From positions 25,967,915 through 26,031,914 of the forward strand of contig CAIIXF020000001.1 of assembly GCA_903813345.2 (NCBI GenBank): a stretch of 64,000 nt of DNA, given 5' to 3'. The translations under genes were made by a program, and so were the position numbers. Shown one piece after another: positions 58,001-59,683 of this stretch (within the stretch, counting starts at the first letter, position 1; every line of letters starts with the position of its first letter). Source of the stretch: Owenia fusiformis. Its lineage: Eukaryota; Annelida; Polychaeta; Sabellida; Oweniidae. Below the pieces are notes generated by a model that worked only from the letters and a program-made list of their open reading frames with translations, was not told the DNA's origin and ran no database searches.

Positions 58001-59683
58001 ATTCTATTAATATATATGCTATGATCAGTCATTAGTTAATGAATAAACAAGTAAAAAATCACTGAATTGAAGCACTGACAGAATAAATTTTTCATGATAA
58101 TCAAAAAATCTGTGTTTTGTCTAAAGTGGAGATGTTGCAATAAATCTTTCTATTTTCATTACAAATATTTCATTACATGAACAATATTGAAGTCCTTTGA
58201 GGATTACAATTTCTGTAAATTAGCCAAATTACATCAGTAAATCACCTTGTGTTATTACTATGTTATGACAAAAATGTAACATAAATTACAAATTGCCTAA
58301 TTCTGAAATTTAATAGCCATTATTACGCCCAAGACTTAGTTGAAAAGTTACTCCAAAGGAATTAAATATTAAGTAAATCATGACAAATAGATATAACTTG
58401 ATCCATTTTGAATATGTATCAGTCAACATAAACATGGACTTAATCATATTCAATAACTTTTGCATCTACTTAAAAAAATCAGAAAAATTCCGGGAAGAAC
58501 ATGCCTGGAATTCTTGCAGAGGAAAGCAGTTTTATTAGGTTCTACTATAATAGACTAGATGCGAGTAGAAATAATCTTAATTTAATTGAATATATAAAAT
58601 TCAGTCAAAGAGGTGTCATTTTTGAAATCTACATGTAAAAGTACAATGTATATCTAAATATTGTGGTTTCAAAAATTGTTCATTCAACTTTGAAAATTTA
58701 ATTTTTTTGAAAATTGATTCACTGAAACTGACAAATATTCAAGTTAAGGGAACTTTCTACTATACCCGCCATGTTATCTGACCTGAATGAGCCACCTGGT
58801 GGTGAAACTGATAACTACCTACTCATATCTAGATTATTGTTAAGACATTAAATACTTGTTAGACTAAGATGATAGGATTTTATGAATCCGTTTGATTCAA
58901 AGTCAAACCCTATACACAAGTAGAAAAGTTGCAAATATGAAAATATGAAAAAGTTTTCAGAATATCATACAAATCTGCACGGAACATGACACCTCTTCAT
59001 AATCATAGCTTTTATCAAAATGGAGACACGTATCATCATTAAAGCAGATCAAAGAAATGAGTCAGAATCTTTAAGGATGGAGTTGAGAGCCAGAATCCTC
59101 TTAGGAACCTCTTATTCCATAAGCCAATGATTCTCATAATGCTAAATACTTATTTATGGCATGACATGGAATTCTCAGAGAACCCCTGTATCAGGAAGAA
59201 ATATATACTTAAAATATAATCATGGCAATTTGAATGTGCTCTACCATATGAAACATTCAAAAATGTAAATATTCAGAGATTTCCAATAACATAAGATTAT
59301 ATATGTTTTATAGAAGCTAGAAATAGGTGAATCATCATTGATGACAGCATAAATCTATGCTAAATATGACAATGTTAGATGACTGGAGACAAAATCCATA
59401 AGTTGCTTGTGTCAGGTTGACATTTTTCTGCATGGTGATGAAGTACCAATGCAAAGCAAGTAAAAAAGTTTACCTAGATCCAGATGCATTATTCAGTAGA
59501 TGCACAATTTGAATAGATGAGTTCGTCAGTGAATAAGTAGGAATGCTACCATTCTATAAAATCGAATATCTTAAAGCGATTAATAAATCTTTTACCTGAA
59601 TCTTTCTCCCAGAAGTCATCCCAAGAATCTTCGAAAAATAATTTTACAATTTCATTGGACCGAGACTTGTTGATGTTCAACAT
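960..59683 (-). CDS. DTNA/DTNB-like: Dystrobrevin gene, 5' part, with alternative first exons (span; exons listed separately)
   Basis: Dystrobrevin is a cytoplasmic member of the dystrophin-glycoprotein complex. It binds dystrophin through coiled coils and syntrophins through its C-terminal half. Seen here: six common exons (744 nt) and up to five alternative first exons, all with consensus GT/AG ends and matching phases. With the longest first exon the window encodes 363 complete residues, then one base of a split codon. The segments [18 protein letters not shown] and [15 protein letters not shown] are hallmarks of dystrobrevin rather than dystrophin. The ZZ finger and everything after it must lie left of position 1, so the gene is partial. 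The first intron exceeds 48 kb for the 56.9-kb start and holds most of the repeats described here. Family assignment is firm; assignment to one vertebrate paralogue is not meaningful in an invertebrate. Confidence 0.93.
1381..1532 (-). CDS. DTNA/DTNB-like: Dystrobrevin exon: second EF-hand-like domain
   Basis: An exon of 152 nt. It begins with two bases completing a split Tyr codon (T|AT) after a tgcttttag acceptor, and ends phase 0 at GGG|GTGAGA. It encodes [17 protein letters not shown], then [15 protein letters not shown] and RACFDG, clearly the dystrobrevin sequence (vertebrate counterpart: LPTAVFEGPSFGYTE). The first 31 nt of this exon, together with its acceptor, are copied several times in the upstream intron as a 70-bp tandem repeat (1502-1800). 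The true exon is told apart by GGAGTGATGG where the copies read GGGTGATTAC. Confidence 0.95.
1502..1800. repeat. 70-bp tandem repeat copying a dystrobrevin splice acceptor and exon start
   Basis: Unit starts are at 1502, 1572, 1642, 1712 and 1782 (period exactly 70, about 4.3 copies, very similar). Read on the minus strand, each unit holds a pyrimidine-rich acceptor ending in tag/aag, then the first 31 nt of the 1381-1532 exon. The first unit is the real exon edge; the others lie in the intron. See the matching finding. Confidence 0.93.
2494..2579 (-). CDS. DTNA/DTNB-like: Dystrobrevin exon: linker between the EF-hand-like domains
   Basis: An exon of 86 nt between a ctcttgcag acceptor and an AAT|GTAAGT donor. 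It starts with one base completing a Leu codon (CT|A) and ends with the first base of the Tyr codon finished by the 1381-1532 exon. It reads [19 protein letters not shown], then SGKLVDKLQ(Y), matching the vertebrate dystrobrevin segment around GKLTVFSVKAMLATMCGGK. The exon is too short to stand out as an open frame. It was found by looking for the missing stretch between the two longer exons. Confidence 0.93.
3526..3739 (-). CDS. DTNA/DTNB-like: Dystrobrevin exon: first EF-hand-like domain
   Basis: An exon of 214 nt from a tttccag acceptor to a CT|GTAAGG donor. It starts with two bases completing a Leu codon (T|TG) and ends with two bases of the next Leu codon. It encodes 70 full residues: [20 protein letters not shown] at the start, then [35 protein letters not shown] and NGYD. 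This is the dystrobrevin EF-hand 1 region almost position by position (vertebrate: HLVDIWNVIEALRENGLNNL). An apparent initiator just upstream reads GTG in the genome and is only the split codon, so the exon is internal. Confidence 0.96.
4217..4446. mobile_element. Hairpin MITE in a dystrobrevin intron
   Basis: About 60-bp imperfect inverted repeats: the left arm 4219-4280 contains ACTGGGTTGCCAAAAAA and the right arm 4385-4444 contains TTTTTTTGGCAACCCAG, with about 100 bp between. There is no open frame. Non-autonomous DNA transposon by structure; superfamily not assigned. Confidence 0.75.
6058..6186. repeat. Near-perfect palindrome (57-bp arms)
   Basis: Arms 6058-6114 and 6127-6186 are inverted copies: GGTTTACTGTCAAAATTATA on the left and the complement on the right, both bounded by GACCTCTCC / GGAGAGGTC. 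The loop is about 12 bp. It touches the Crypton-like fragment at 6192-6479 and may be part of the same inserted element. Confidence 0.85.
6192..6479 (-). pseudogene. Crypton-like (tyrosine recombinase family) N-terminal fragment
   Basis: A frame of 95 codons with a true ATG at 6479 and a second, better-placed ATG opening MAAASTSRF. The next part, [20 protein letters not shown], then [13 protein letters not shown], resembles the N-terminus of Crypton-derived proteins (pattern RF..V.E.DI..LLE.KDS.NTK, then a helix and L..L...L). These come from a tyrosine-recombinase transposon. After TADILKY the likeness stops, and the frame runs into unrelated sequence and the palindrome. The recombinase core is absent, so this is a truncated remnant in a dystrobrevin intron. 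The resemblance is from memory of the family, not from a search. Confidence 0.5.
6893..7070. mobile_element. Small TIR element, GTAGCCAG family (degenerate)
   Basis: It begins CAGGCTGTAGCCAGC and ends GGGCTACTGGCCTG, an imperfect inverted pair, with a G-rich left and C-rich right interior. It resembles the better preserved copies at 22405-22457 and 34878-35041. Confidence 0.5.
7216..7624. mobile_element. 409-bp near-full hairpin MITE with 5-bp flanking repeat
   Basis: The whole element folds on itself around 7418. The termini CACGCGGTACTAAC and (complement of the right end) CACACGGTCCTAAC match. Inner arms share TTTTGGTCCCCA and GCGAGTCTCATACTGCAC/GTGCAGTATGAGACTCG. TGTAT stands on both sides (7211-7215 and 7625-7629), a likely target duplication. 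Small open frames inside come from the hairpin and are not genes. Confidence 0.85.
7683..7763 (-). CDS. DTNA/DTNB-like: Dystrobrevin exon: conserved N-terminal helix
   Basis: An exon of 81 nt between a gtctttcag acceptor and an AATT|GTGAGT donor. It begins with two bases completing an Arg codon (A|GA) and ends with one base (T) of the Leu codon finished at 3739. It encodes [20 protein letters not shown] and then IQKRTN. The vertebrate equivalent is [20 protein letters not shown], so the identity is not in doubt. It lies just left of the 7216-7624 hairpin MITE (its 3' side), so that insertion sits in the following intron. Confidence 0.95.
7953..8054 (-). CDS. DTNA/DTNB-like: Dystrobrevin exon: common exon joined by all alternative first exons
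   Basis: An exon of 102 nt, acceptor cttgcag and donor ATGA|GTAAGT. It starts with two bases (GA) that need one base from the exon before, and ends with one base (A) of the Arg codon completed at 7763. It encodes [20 protein letters not shown], then [13 protein letters not shown]. The final TDMR followed by AQNFD aligns with the vertebrate sequence EMRAQDLD. The part before it is Ser/Thr-rich and not conserved. An internal ATG (Met-Glu-Asp) could start the protein if a non-coding first exon is used. It needs a phase-1 partner, which all the proposed first exons supply. Confidence 0.9.
8240..8310. repeat. 17-bp tandem repeat
   Basis: About four copies of TTTCTCTGGTAAACACA, the later ones diverged (tctctgataaacac). 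Intronic; no function visible. Confidence 0.7.
8655..12721. mobile_element. 4.07-kb element with long terminal inverted repeats, no transposase
   Basis: The left end reads TTAGTCCGGTGGCCAA and the complement of the right end TTAGTCCAGTTGCCAAA. The two arms stay collinear through shared blocks: AAAGTTTTTTTCT, AATCTGCAAAAT, a C/G-run block, TTTATTATACTCAAATGAAAG and TTGCAAATATTGTATCATTT. The left arm ends near 9490 (about 835 bp) and the right begins near 12190 (about 530 bp), so one arm carries an indel. The 2.7-kb interior holds no frame over about 75 codons. A non-autonomous long-TIR DNA transposon is the best reading. No clear target duplication was seen. Confidence 0.8.
9490..9575 (+). other. 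tRNA-Leu/Ser-like sequence, probable SINE head or tRNA relic
   Basis: TATGGCCGAGAGGGCTTGAG contains a textbook A box (TGGCCGAGAGG, as in Leu/Ser tRNAs). About 60 nt later GAGTTTGAGAC stands where the B box (GGTTCGAATCC) would be, but it is degraded. The acceptor ends do not pair well. It lies at the inner edge of the left arm of the 4.07-kb element. Not a working tRNA gene. Confidence 0.35.
12801..13629. mobile_element. 829-bp TTAA-flanked non-autonomous transposon (piggyBac-like by target site)
   Basis: TTAAAGGCCCCATATAAAGTTT at the left and, complemented, TTAAAGTCCCCGTCTAAAGT at the right form the terminal inverted repeats. Both begin with TTAA, the usual piggyBac target duplication. The interior is T/A-rich without an open frame. 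The piggyBac label rests on TTAA alone. Confidence 0.65.
13960..15150. repeat. 28-bp minisatellite with higher-order structure
   Basis: The basic unit is CCCCTACTCTTTCCTTAATC followed by ATAAACAA, repeated some 35-40 times with length variants. A distinct block (AGCAGCCCCAACTATTTTCT, then AAATAATGAACATACCCTAC) recurs near 14103, 14441 and 14860, so a larger block of roughly 340-420 bp has itself been duplicated. Open frames here are accidental. Confidence 0.9.
15240..16575. repeat. Satellite array of about ten 123-140 bp units
   Basis: Repeated marks ACATGTAGATGATTTTGAAA occur near 15341, 15477, 15601, 15743, 15878, 16006, 16139, 16268, 16460 and 16583. Between them lie GTCAATTTGAAGCAAGTTGA, TTTTTGACCTTGAGAAGGTC and AAATGTCAAATCTAAAGTCA. 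The last unit runs into the short repeat at 16573-16772, whose first bases are the same GTAGATGATTT mark. Confidence 0.93.
16573..16772. mobile_element. GGTGGTGACATAATAATA-ended short repeat, second copy
   Basis: Collinear with the start of the window: GTAGATGATTT, AATTGAAGTCAGTCTAAACA, GGAAGTTGTAAGAA, GAGACCATAACAATATG and CACCACTTTTGGTGGTGACA. Its middle carries a run of GACGCCGGACGCCA repeats missing from copy 1. The closing CACCACTTTTGGTGGTG is itself a small palindrome. Confidence 0.75.
17340..17640. repeat. 25-32 bp minisatellite (AGCTGCCACATGATTTACCTG)
   Basis: About ten irregular copies of TTTTAGCTGCCACATGATTT followed by ACCTG. On the gene's strand several units read CAG|GTAAATC, a donor-like site, but no open frame in the needed phase precedes it. 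Confidence 0.85.
17641..19784. other. Intron, no gene seen
   Basis: AT-rich DNA with a C-run near 18805. Two donor-like sites on the minus strand (18960, AAAG|GTAAGG; 19125, AAG|GTAAGG) follow short ATG frames that close with TAA just before the junction, so they are not coding first exons. Confidence 0.5.
19785..20702 (-). mobile_element. LINE (non-LTR retrotransposon) 3' end, bounded by a 19-bp direct repeat
   Basis: The minus strand holds an open frame at 19949-20440 without a true ATG. It encodes [14 protein letters not shown], then [20 protein letters not shown] and [14 protein letters not shown]. The C..C....H...EC layout matches the zinc-binding C-terminus found after the reverse transcriptase in many animal LINEs. 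After the stop come about 90 bp of 3' sequence and an (AAATA)n tail at 19822-19856. ATTATACCATATTCTCTCA occurs at about 19785-19803 and 20682-20700 and may be the target duplication. In that case bases 20460-20680, which look unlike a LINE, are extra inserted sequence. The reverse transcriptase itself is missing. Confidence 0.7.
20703..21354. other. Intron, no gene seen
   Basis: A minus-strand open stretch (20673-20873) carries no recognisable protein and overlaps the direct repeat at 20682. Nothing else supports a gene. Confidence 0.45.
21355..21580. mobile_element. GGGCATTACTGGGCCTT repeat, copy 1
   Basis: It starts with a G-run and runs TTTTTGGGCATTACTGGGCC, later GCCCCCCC-like runs and TTGTTGGTTTCAAGATCT. 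It is homologous to 25755-25890. Open frames across it are shadows. Confidence 0.6.
22405..22457. mobile_element. Minimal TIR remnant, GTAGCCAGG family
   Basis: CAGGCCCGCAGCCAG and CTGGCTACGGGCCTG face each other across a short C-rich core; an almost completely deleted copy of the element at 34878-35041. Confidence 0.65.
22889..23593. mobile_element. Hairpin element with arms of about 180 bp
   Basis: GCAAAGGTCCATGTGCAGTA and GGCAAGTGATTTTAGAC start the left arm at about 22890. The complement lies at 23592 leftwards. The arms also share ACTTTCTGG and ATACAGTGGTT / TTATTAAAACAATATGTT. The minus-strand open frame at 23329-23643 crosses the right arm and is incidental. Confidence 0.75.
24649..25018. 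mobile_element. 370-bp Mutator-like MITE, 9-bp target duplication (copy 1, full)
   Basis: The ends are TACCCTTTGCATTCG and GACTCTGCACGCAGGGTA (inverted TACCCT..GCA). ACAAGACTG stands directly outside both ends (24640-24648 and 25019-25027). The interior is richer in CpG and has GACGTCATCG and CCACCAATCAGCG-type motifs. A full inverted partner is at 55462-55829. No transposase. Confidence 0.88.
25096..25147 (-). CDS. DTNA/DTNB-like: Possible alternative first coding exon of dystrobrevin (17 codons)
   Basis: An in-frame TGA lies about 80 nt upstream and the first ATG after it is at 25147. The frame reads [17 protein letters not shown] and reaches a strong TCAG|GTAAGT donor in phase 1, as required to join 7953-8054. 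The ATG at 25126 (Met-Asp-Lys, with A at -3 and G at +4) is an alternative start. A 370-bp Mutator-like MITE begins 78 bp beyond the donor. The open stretch is short, so a chance ATG-plus-donor pair cannot be excluded. Confidence 0.4.
25148..25754. other. Intron, no gene seen
   Basis: A short block CAATCAACCAATCAATCAGT lies near 25457. On the minus strand a 22-nt segment near 25315-25336 sits between an acceptor-like ttttatag and ATG|GTAAGT. It could be a tiny exon, but nothing else supports it. Confidence 0.45.
25755..25890. mobile_element. GGGCATTACTTGGCCTT repeat, copy 2
   Basis: Shares TTTTTGGGCATTACTTGGCC, a C-run and CCTTGTTGGCTTCTGGATCT with 21355-21580. Truncated. Confidence 0.6.
25891..28933. 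other. Intron, no gene seen
   Basis: About 3 kb of AT-rich sequence without a recognisable protein, RNA or repeat structure. Scattered donor-like sites (for example near 26023 and 26983) lack a suitable open frame. Confidence 0.5.
28934..29092. mobile_element. GGCGTAGCCAGG-type TIR element (degenerate copy)
   Basis: ATAGGTGTAGCGATCACACC at the left and AACCTGGCTATGCCT at the right, a C-run and a TTTTT/AAAGAAGAGCTTTAAAATGC core. Compare 48309-48535, which shares the layout. Confidence 0.6.
29093..30639. other. Intron, no gene seen
   Basis: AT-rich until about 30380. Bases 30390-30540 are less AT-rich with CGCGCCCGAT, ATCACGTGAT and TTGCGACAGCCAATCAG, an E-box-like and CCAAT-like cluster. Regulatory function is only a possibility. 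Confidence 0.4.
30640..30725. repeat. 85-bp segment paired with 52690-52775
   Basis: Shares CATTCTGGTTTACCAGA-like, CTTATCTG-like and AAAGACAAAGGG-like blocks, about three bases in four, with 52690-52775 in the same orientation. See the matching finding. Confidence 0.5.
31827..32037 (-). CDS. DTNA/DTNB-like: Alternative first coding exon of dystrobrevin (70 codons)
   Basis: This exon opens with ATG at 32037, has an in-frame TGA about 55 nt upstream, and stays open for 70 codons to a TTTG|GTGAGT donor in phase 1. It begins [20 protein letters not shown], has a Ser-rich middle ([12 protein letters not shown]) and ends acidic ([12 protein letters not shown]). Joined to 7953-8054 it gives ...WASF-G-HLGS. 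I recognise no domain. The upstream stop and strong donor make it a first exon rather than an internal one. A promoter would lie right of 32.04 kb; I see no clear core motif there. Confidence 0.75.
32038..33993. other. Intron; region upstream of the 31.8-kb first exon
   Basis: No coding signal. ATGGCGGTCATTCGGCCGG near 33157 is a small CpG-containing patch. A promoter for the first exon at 31827-32037 should lie in the right-hand neighbourhood of 32.04 kb, but no TATA or initiator can be singled out. Confidence 0.4.
33994..34172. mobile_element. CAGTGATCTCCCCAG-ended TIR element, 5-bp target duplication (copy 1)
   Basis: The ends are CAGTGATCTCCCCAGCAT and (inverted) CAGAGATCTCCCCAGGAT. GTCTG repeats at 33989-33993 and 34173-34177. 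It is 179 bp and non-coding. The copy at 44964-45169 has the same ends. Confidence 0.82.
34878..35041. mobile_element. CAGGCCCGTAGCCAGG TIR element
   Basis: The terminal inverted repeats are CAGGCCCGTAGCCAGG and CCTGGCTACGGGCCTG, 16 bp and perfect. The interior has GGGGGGTT at the left and CCCCCCTGG twice at the right. It is 164 bp; the plus-strand frame across it is incidental. Confidence 0.82.
35042..35879. other. Intron, no gene seen
   Basis: A minus-strand open stretch reaches a donor-like CTG|GTATGT at about 35482, but in phase 0, which cannot join the common exon in frame. Confidence 0.45.
35880..36725. repeat. 54-bp minisatellite, about 15 copies, open in one plus-strand frame
   Basis: The unit starts GTTTGCTGTATCTAGAACCC, then TCTATCCAGTACCGTAGGTG and TGCATTCTACAATG. 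Because 54 is divisible by 3, one frame stays open for 266 codons and reads an 18-residue repeat ([18 protein letters not shown]). The frame begins at a TTG with no ATG near its start, no splice site flanks it, and changes between units are not of a coding type. I therefore call it a non-coding repeat. Confidence 0.88.
36726..38633. other. Intron, no gene seen
   Basis: AT-rich. Near 37246-37310 an inverted pair GGACTTGATATCACGTC / GACGTCATATCAAGTCC and a doubled GTCCTTAGTAG are visible. Nothing else. Confidence 0.5.
38634..38739 (-). CDS. DTNA/DTNB-like: Probable alternative first coding exon of dystrobrevin (35 codons)
   Basis: An ATG at 38739 is preceded by an in-frame TAA 36 nt upstream. 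The frame reads [20 protein letters not shown] and ends [10 protein letters not shown] at an AAAG|GTATGT donor in phase 1. This matches the common exon at 7953-8054. The composition (Ser/Asn/His, then a Lys/Glu-rich end) shows no known domain. A 35-codon open frame is possible by chance in AT-rich DNA; the support is the agreement of upstream stop, donor and phase. Confidence 0.55.
38740..40969. other. Intron; region upstream of the 38.6-kb first exon
   Basis: No coding signal. Near 40200-40290 GACCCCTCATTNTTCCTT, GATGGAAACA and GGTCTAGATATG occur twice about 60 bp apart, a local duplication. A strong donor-like GAG|GTAAGG near 40484 follows a frame that closes just before it. Confidence 0.45.
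40970..41750. promoter_or_regulatory. CpG-richer segment, possible promoter with a non-coding first exon
   Basis: It stands out from its AT-rich surroundings: GTGACGTCACG (41630), GATCACGTCATC (41274), CCAAGATGGCGG (41294), AACGCCGGGC and GAGAACGAGACG. On the gene's strand an AAAAAAG|GTAAGC donor lies at about 41054, downstream of this zone. The only ATGs before it open very short frames. This would suit a 5' UTR exon, with translation starting at the internal ATG of 7953-8054. A guess from composition and motifs. Confidence 0.3.
41493..41567 (-). tRNA. tRNA-like sequence with A box, B box and T-run terminator (probably a relic or SINE)
   Basis: On the minus strand TGGTCTAAAGG fits the A-box consensus and GGTTCGAATCC is a perfect B box. 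CTTAGCA stands where an anticodon loop would be (AGC, Ala-like), and a run of 14 Ts follows as a pol III terminator. The seven bases before the A box (ATAACGG) do not pair with the 3' end (CTCGCTC), and the anticodon stem has mismatches. The pol III signals are good but the fold is not a normal tRNA. Confidence 0.45.
41930..42012 (+). repeat. 80-bp segment repeated inverted at 51215-51300
   Basis: CGTCGCTTTCTACTGGGTCT, then GGAACAATCAAAACCTTGTG and AATCAAGATG, about nine bases in ten identical to the complement of 51215-51300. See the matching finding. Confidence 0.8.
42013..43042. other. Intron, no gene seen
   Basis: Plain AT-rich sequence; the short open frames on both strands have no support. 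Confidence 0.5.
43043..43350. repeat. Two-copy tandem duplication, period about 175 bp
   Basis: TTATCCCTGCTTCGGACAAA near 43058 and TTATCCCTGCTTCAGACCAA near 43233, each followed by TTGAATGTCTTCTTTTGAAT-like and GGTAATATTTCTA blocks. Diverged, non-coding. Confidence 0.8.
43351..44963. other. Intron, no gene seen
   Basis: A plus-strand ATG frame of 63 codons at 44496-44687 has no recognisable domain and is discussed under rejected items. Otherwise empty. Confidence 0.45.
44964..45169. mobile_element. CAGTGATCTCCCCAG-ended TIR element, 5-bp target duplication (copy 2)
   Basis: The ends CAGTGATCTCCCCAGGAT and ATGCTGGGGAGATCACTG are inverted. CTAAA repeats at 44959-44963 and 45170-45174. Inside, AGGTGGGTGCAAA recurs three times. 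206 bp, non-coding; related to 33994-34172. Confidence 0.88.
46019..46308. mobile_element. Mutator-like MITE (copy 2, 290 bp)
   Basis: TACCCTGCATGCAGAGTCTA at one end and CAAATGCAAAGGGTA at the other, inverted relative to 24649-25018. The flanks CTTTCTGTC and CTCTCTGTC agree in 8 of 9 bases. Confidence 0.8.
46751..46979. mobile_element. CAGGGCTCTCGCCAGG TIR element
   Basis: CAGGGCTCTCGCCAGG at the left and CCTGGTGAGAGCCCTG at the right, 16 bp inverted with one mismatch. 229 bp. The interior has two inverted CACCACAC blocks. No certain target duplication. Confidence 0.78.
46980..48170. other. Intron, no gene seen
   Basis: AT-rich; short open frames only. Confidence 0.5.
48171..48261. mobile_element. 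Mutator-like MITE (copy 3, 91 bp)
   Basis: TACCCTTTGCATTCGTTTGA at the left and CACGCAGGGTA at the right, with ACTATTGGC on both sides (48162-48170 and 48262-48270). Confidence 0.88.
48309..48535. mobile_element. GGCGTAGCCAGG TIR element
   Basis: GGCGTAGCCAGGGGG at the left and CTGGCTACGCC at the right; inside, GCGATCGCACCCCCCC and a second CGATCGCAC before a run of about 22 Cs. A truncated relative begins at 51676. Confidence 0.78.
48775..48862. mobile_element. Mutator-like MITE (copy 4, 88 bp, opposite orientation)
   Basis: TACCCTGCGTGCAGAGTCTA to CGAATGCAAAGGGTA; GTTTTATGA on both sides (48766-48774 and 48863-48871). Confidence 0.88.
49710..49829. mobile_element. 120-bp palindromic MITE
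   Basis: ACATTTGCTCAGATTTTCA and TGAAAATCGGAGCAAATGT are inverted, as are CGGCGCCCGGCCGATGAGTA and TACTCAATCGGCCGGGCGCC. The centre lies near 49768. GC-rich arms in AT-rich DNA; the frames on both strands are palindrome artefacts. Confidence 0.85.
49892..49975. mobile_element. Mutator-like MITE (copy 5, 84 bp)
   Basis: TACGCTGCGTGCAGAGTCTA to CAAATGCAAAGGGTA. The flanks GGGCTCTAT and GGGTACTAT agree in 7 of 9 bases. Confidence 0.75.
50240..50925. repeat. Duplicated 165-bp segment, copies at 50255-50415 and 50755-50925
   Basis: Both copies carry AAGAATCTAACATTTAATGA, AAAAGGATTAATTGCT, GCGGAAGTGTACCAACATCA and AAATTGCTTTTAATT in order, about 500 bp apart. Each is open on the minus strand up to a shared TAA, but most differences change the amino acid, so it is not maintained as a protein. 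Confidence 0.85.
51215..51300 (-). repeat. Inverted partner of 41930-42012
   Basis: On the minus strand CGTCGCTTTCCACTGGGTCT, then GTAGGAACAATCGAAACCTT and GTGAATCAAGATG. Confidence 0.8.
51676..51710. mobile_element. Truncated GGCGTAGCCAGG element
   Basis: TAGGCGTAGCCAGGAGGGGG and a G-run, then GTGCGATGGGTGCGATAACA. Only the left end is recognisable. Confidence 0.5.
52690..52775. repeat. 85-bp segment paired with 30640-30725
   Basis: TTTTGGTATGCCAGAGCCAC, CTTATCTGCCG and GATAAAGACAAAGGGGTTGC align with the 30.6-kb segment almost without gaps. Confidence 0.5.
52924..53423. mobile_element. 500-bp TIR element ending CAGGCCTGTCAAC, 6-bp target duplication
   Basis: CAGGCCTGTCAAC and GTTGACAGGCCTG are perfect 13-bp inverted ends. 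ATGCCT stands on both sides (52918-52923 and 53424-53429). Inside are GAACACCT repeats, a run of about 18 Gs and several GCGTGACA motifs. Open frames on both strands are not supported as genes. Confidence 0.88.
53615..53915. repeat. Two-copy tandem duplication, period about 192 bp
   Basis: GAATGGAGACTTGTTTCC near 53630 and GGATGGAGACTTGTTTCC near 53823, each followed by a CACTAGTA/TCTAGTA block and TTTAAATATTTGAT. Non-coding. Confidence 0.8.
55462..55829. mobile_element. Mutator-like MITE (copy 6, 368 bp, inverted to copy 1)
   Basis: It runs TACCCTGCATGCAGAGTCTA, through the same CpG-rich core as 24649-25018 in reverse, to a degraded end made of GAAGTGAAGTG repeats. GTGATACAT stands on both sides (55453-55461 and 55830-55838). 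Confidence 0.88.
55839..56614. other. Intron just downstream of the 56.6-kb first exon
   Basis: AT-rich; no further feature. A donor-like ATG|GTATGT near 56437 is in phase 0 after a seven-codon frame. Confidence 0.5.
56615..56960 (-). CDS. DTNA/DTNB-like: Alternative first coding exon of dystrobrevin (115 codons)
   Basis: The longest N-terminal exon, 346 nt, with ATG at 56960, an in-frame TAG about 36 nt upstream, and an AAAAGG|GTAAGT donor in phase 1. It starts [19 protein letters not shown] and continues with a Pro/Gly segment ([15 protein letters not shown]) and an Asn-rich stretch ([15 protein letters not shown]). It ends in a strongly basic Ser/Cys tail (KKRRDKRSK, then [12 protein letters not shown]) before the Gly shared with the next exon. 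The basic tail with two close cysteines could serve membrane binding by acylation or nuclear entry; this is inference only. No domain is recognised. It predicts a dystrobrevin with about 115 extra residues compared with short vertebrate N-termini. Confidence 0.82.
56961..59595. other. Region upstream of the 56.6-kb first exon; intron for the 59.6-kb start
   Basis: The promoter of the 115-codon first exon should lie here, within the first kilobase or so, but no clear core motif can be named. The rest is AT-rich with no gene. Confidence 0.4.
59596..59683 (-). CDS. DTNA/DTNB-like: Probable alternative first coding exon of dystrobrevin (29 codons)
   Basis: An ATG at 59683 (A at -3) follows an in-frame TAG 27 nt upstream. 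The frame reads [20 protein letters not shown], then WDDFWEKDS, and ends in phase 1 at TCAG|GTAAAA. It is the farthest upstream start in the window. The acidic, aromatic end recalls the DEIDWASF end of the 31.8-kb exon, which may be coincidence. The donor's last bases are weaker than in the 56.6-kb exon. Confidence 0.55.
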
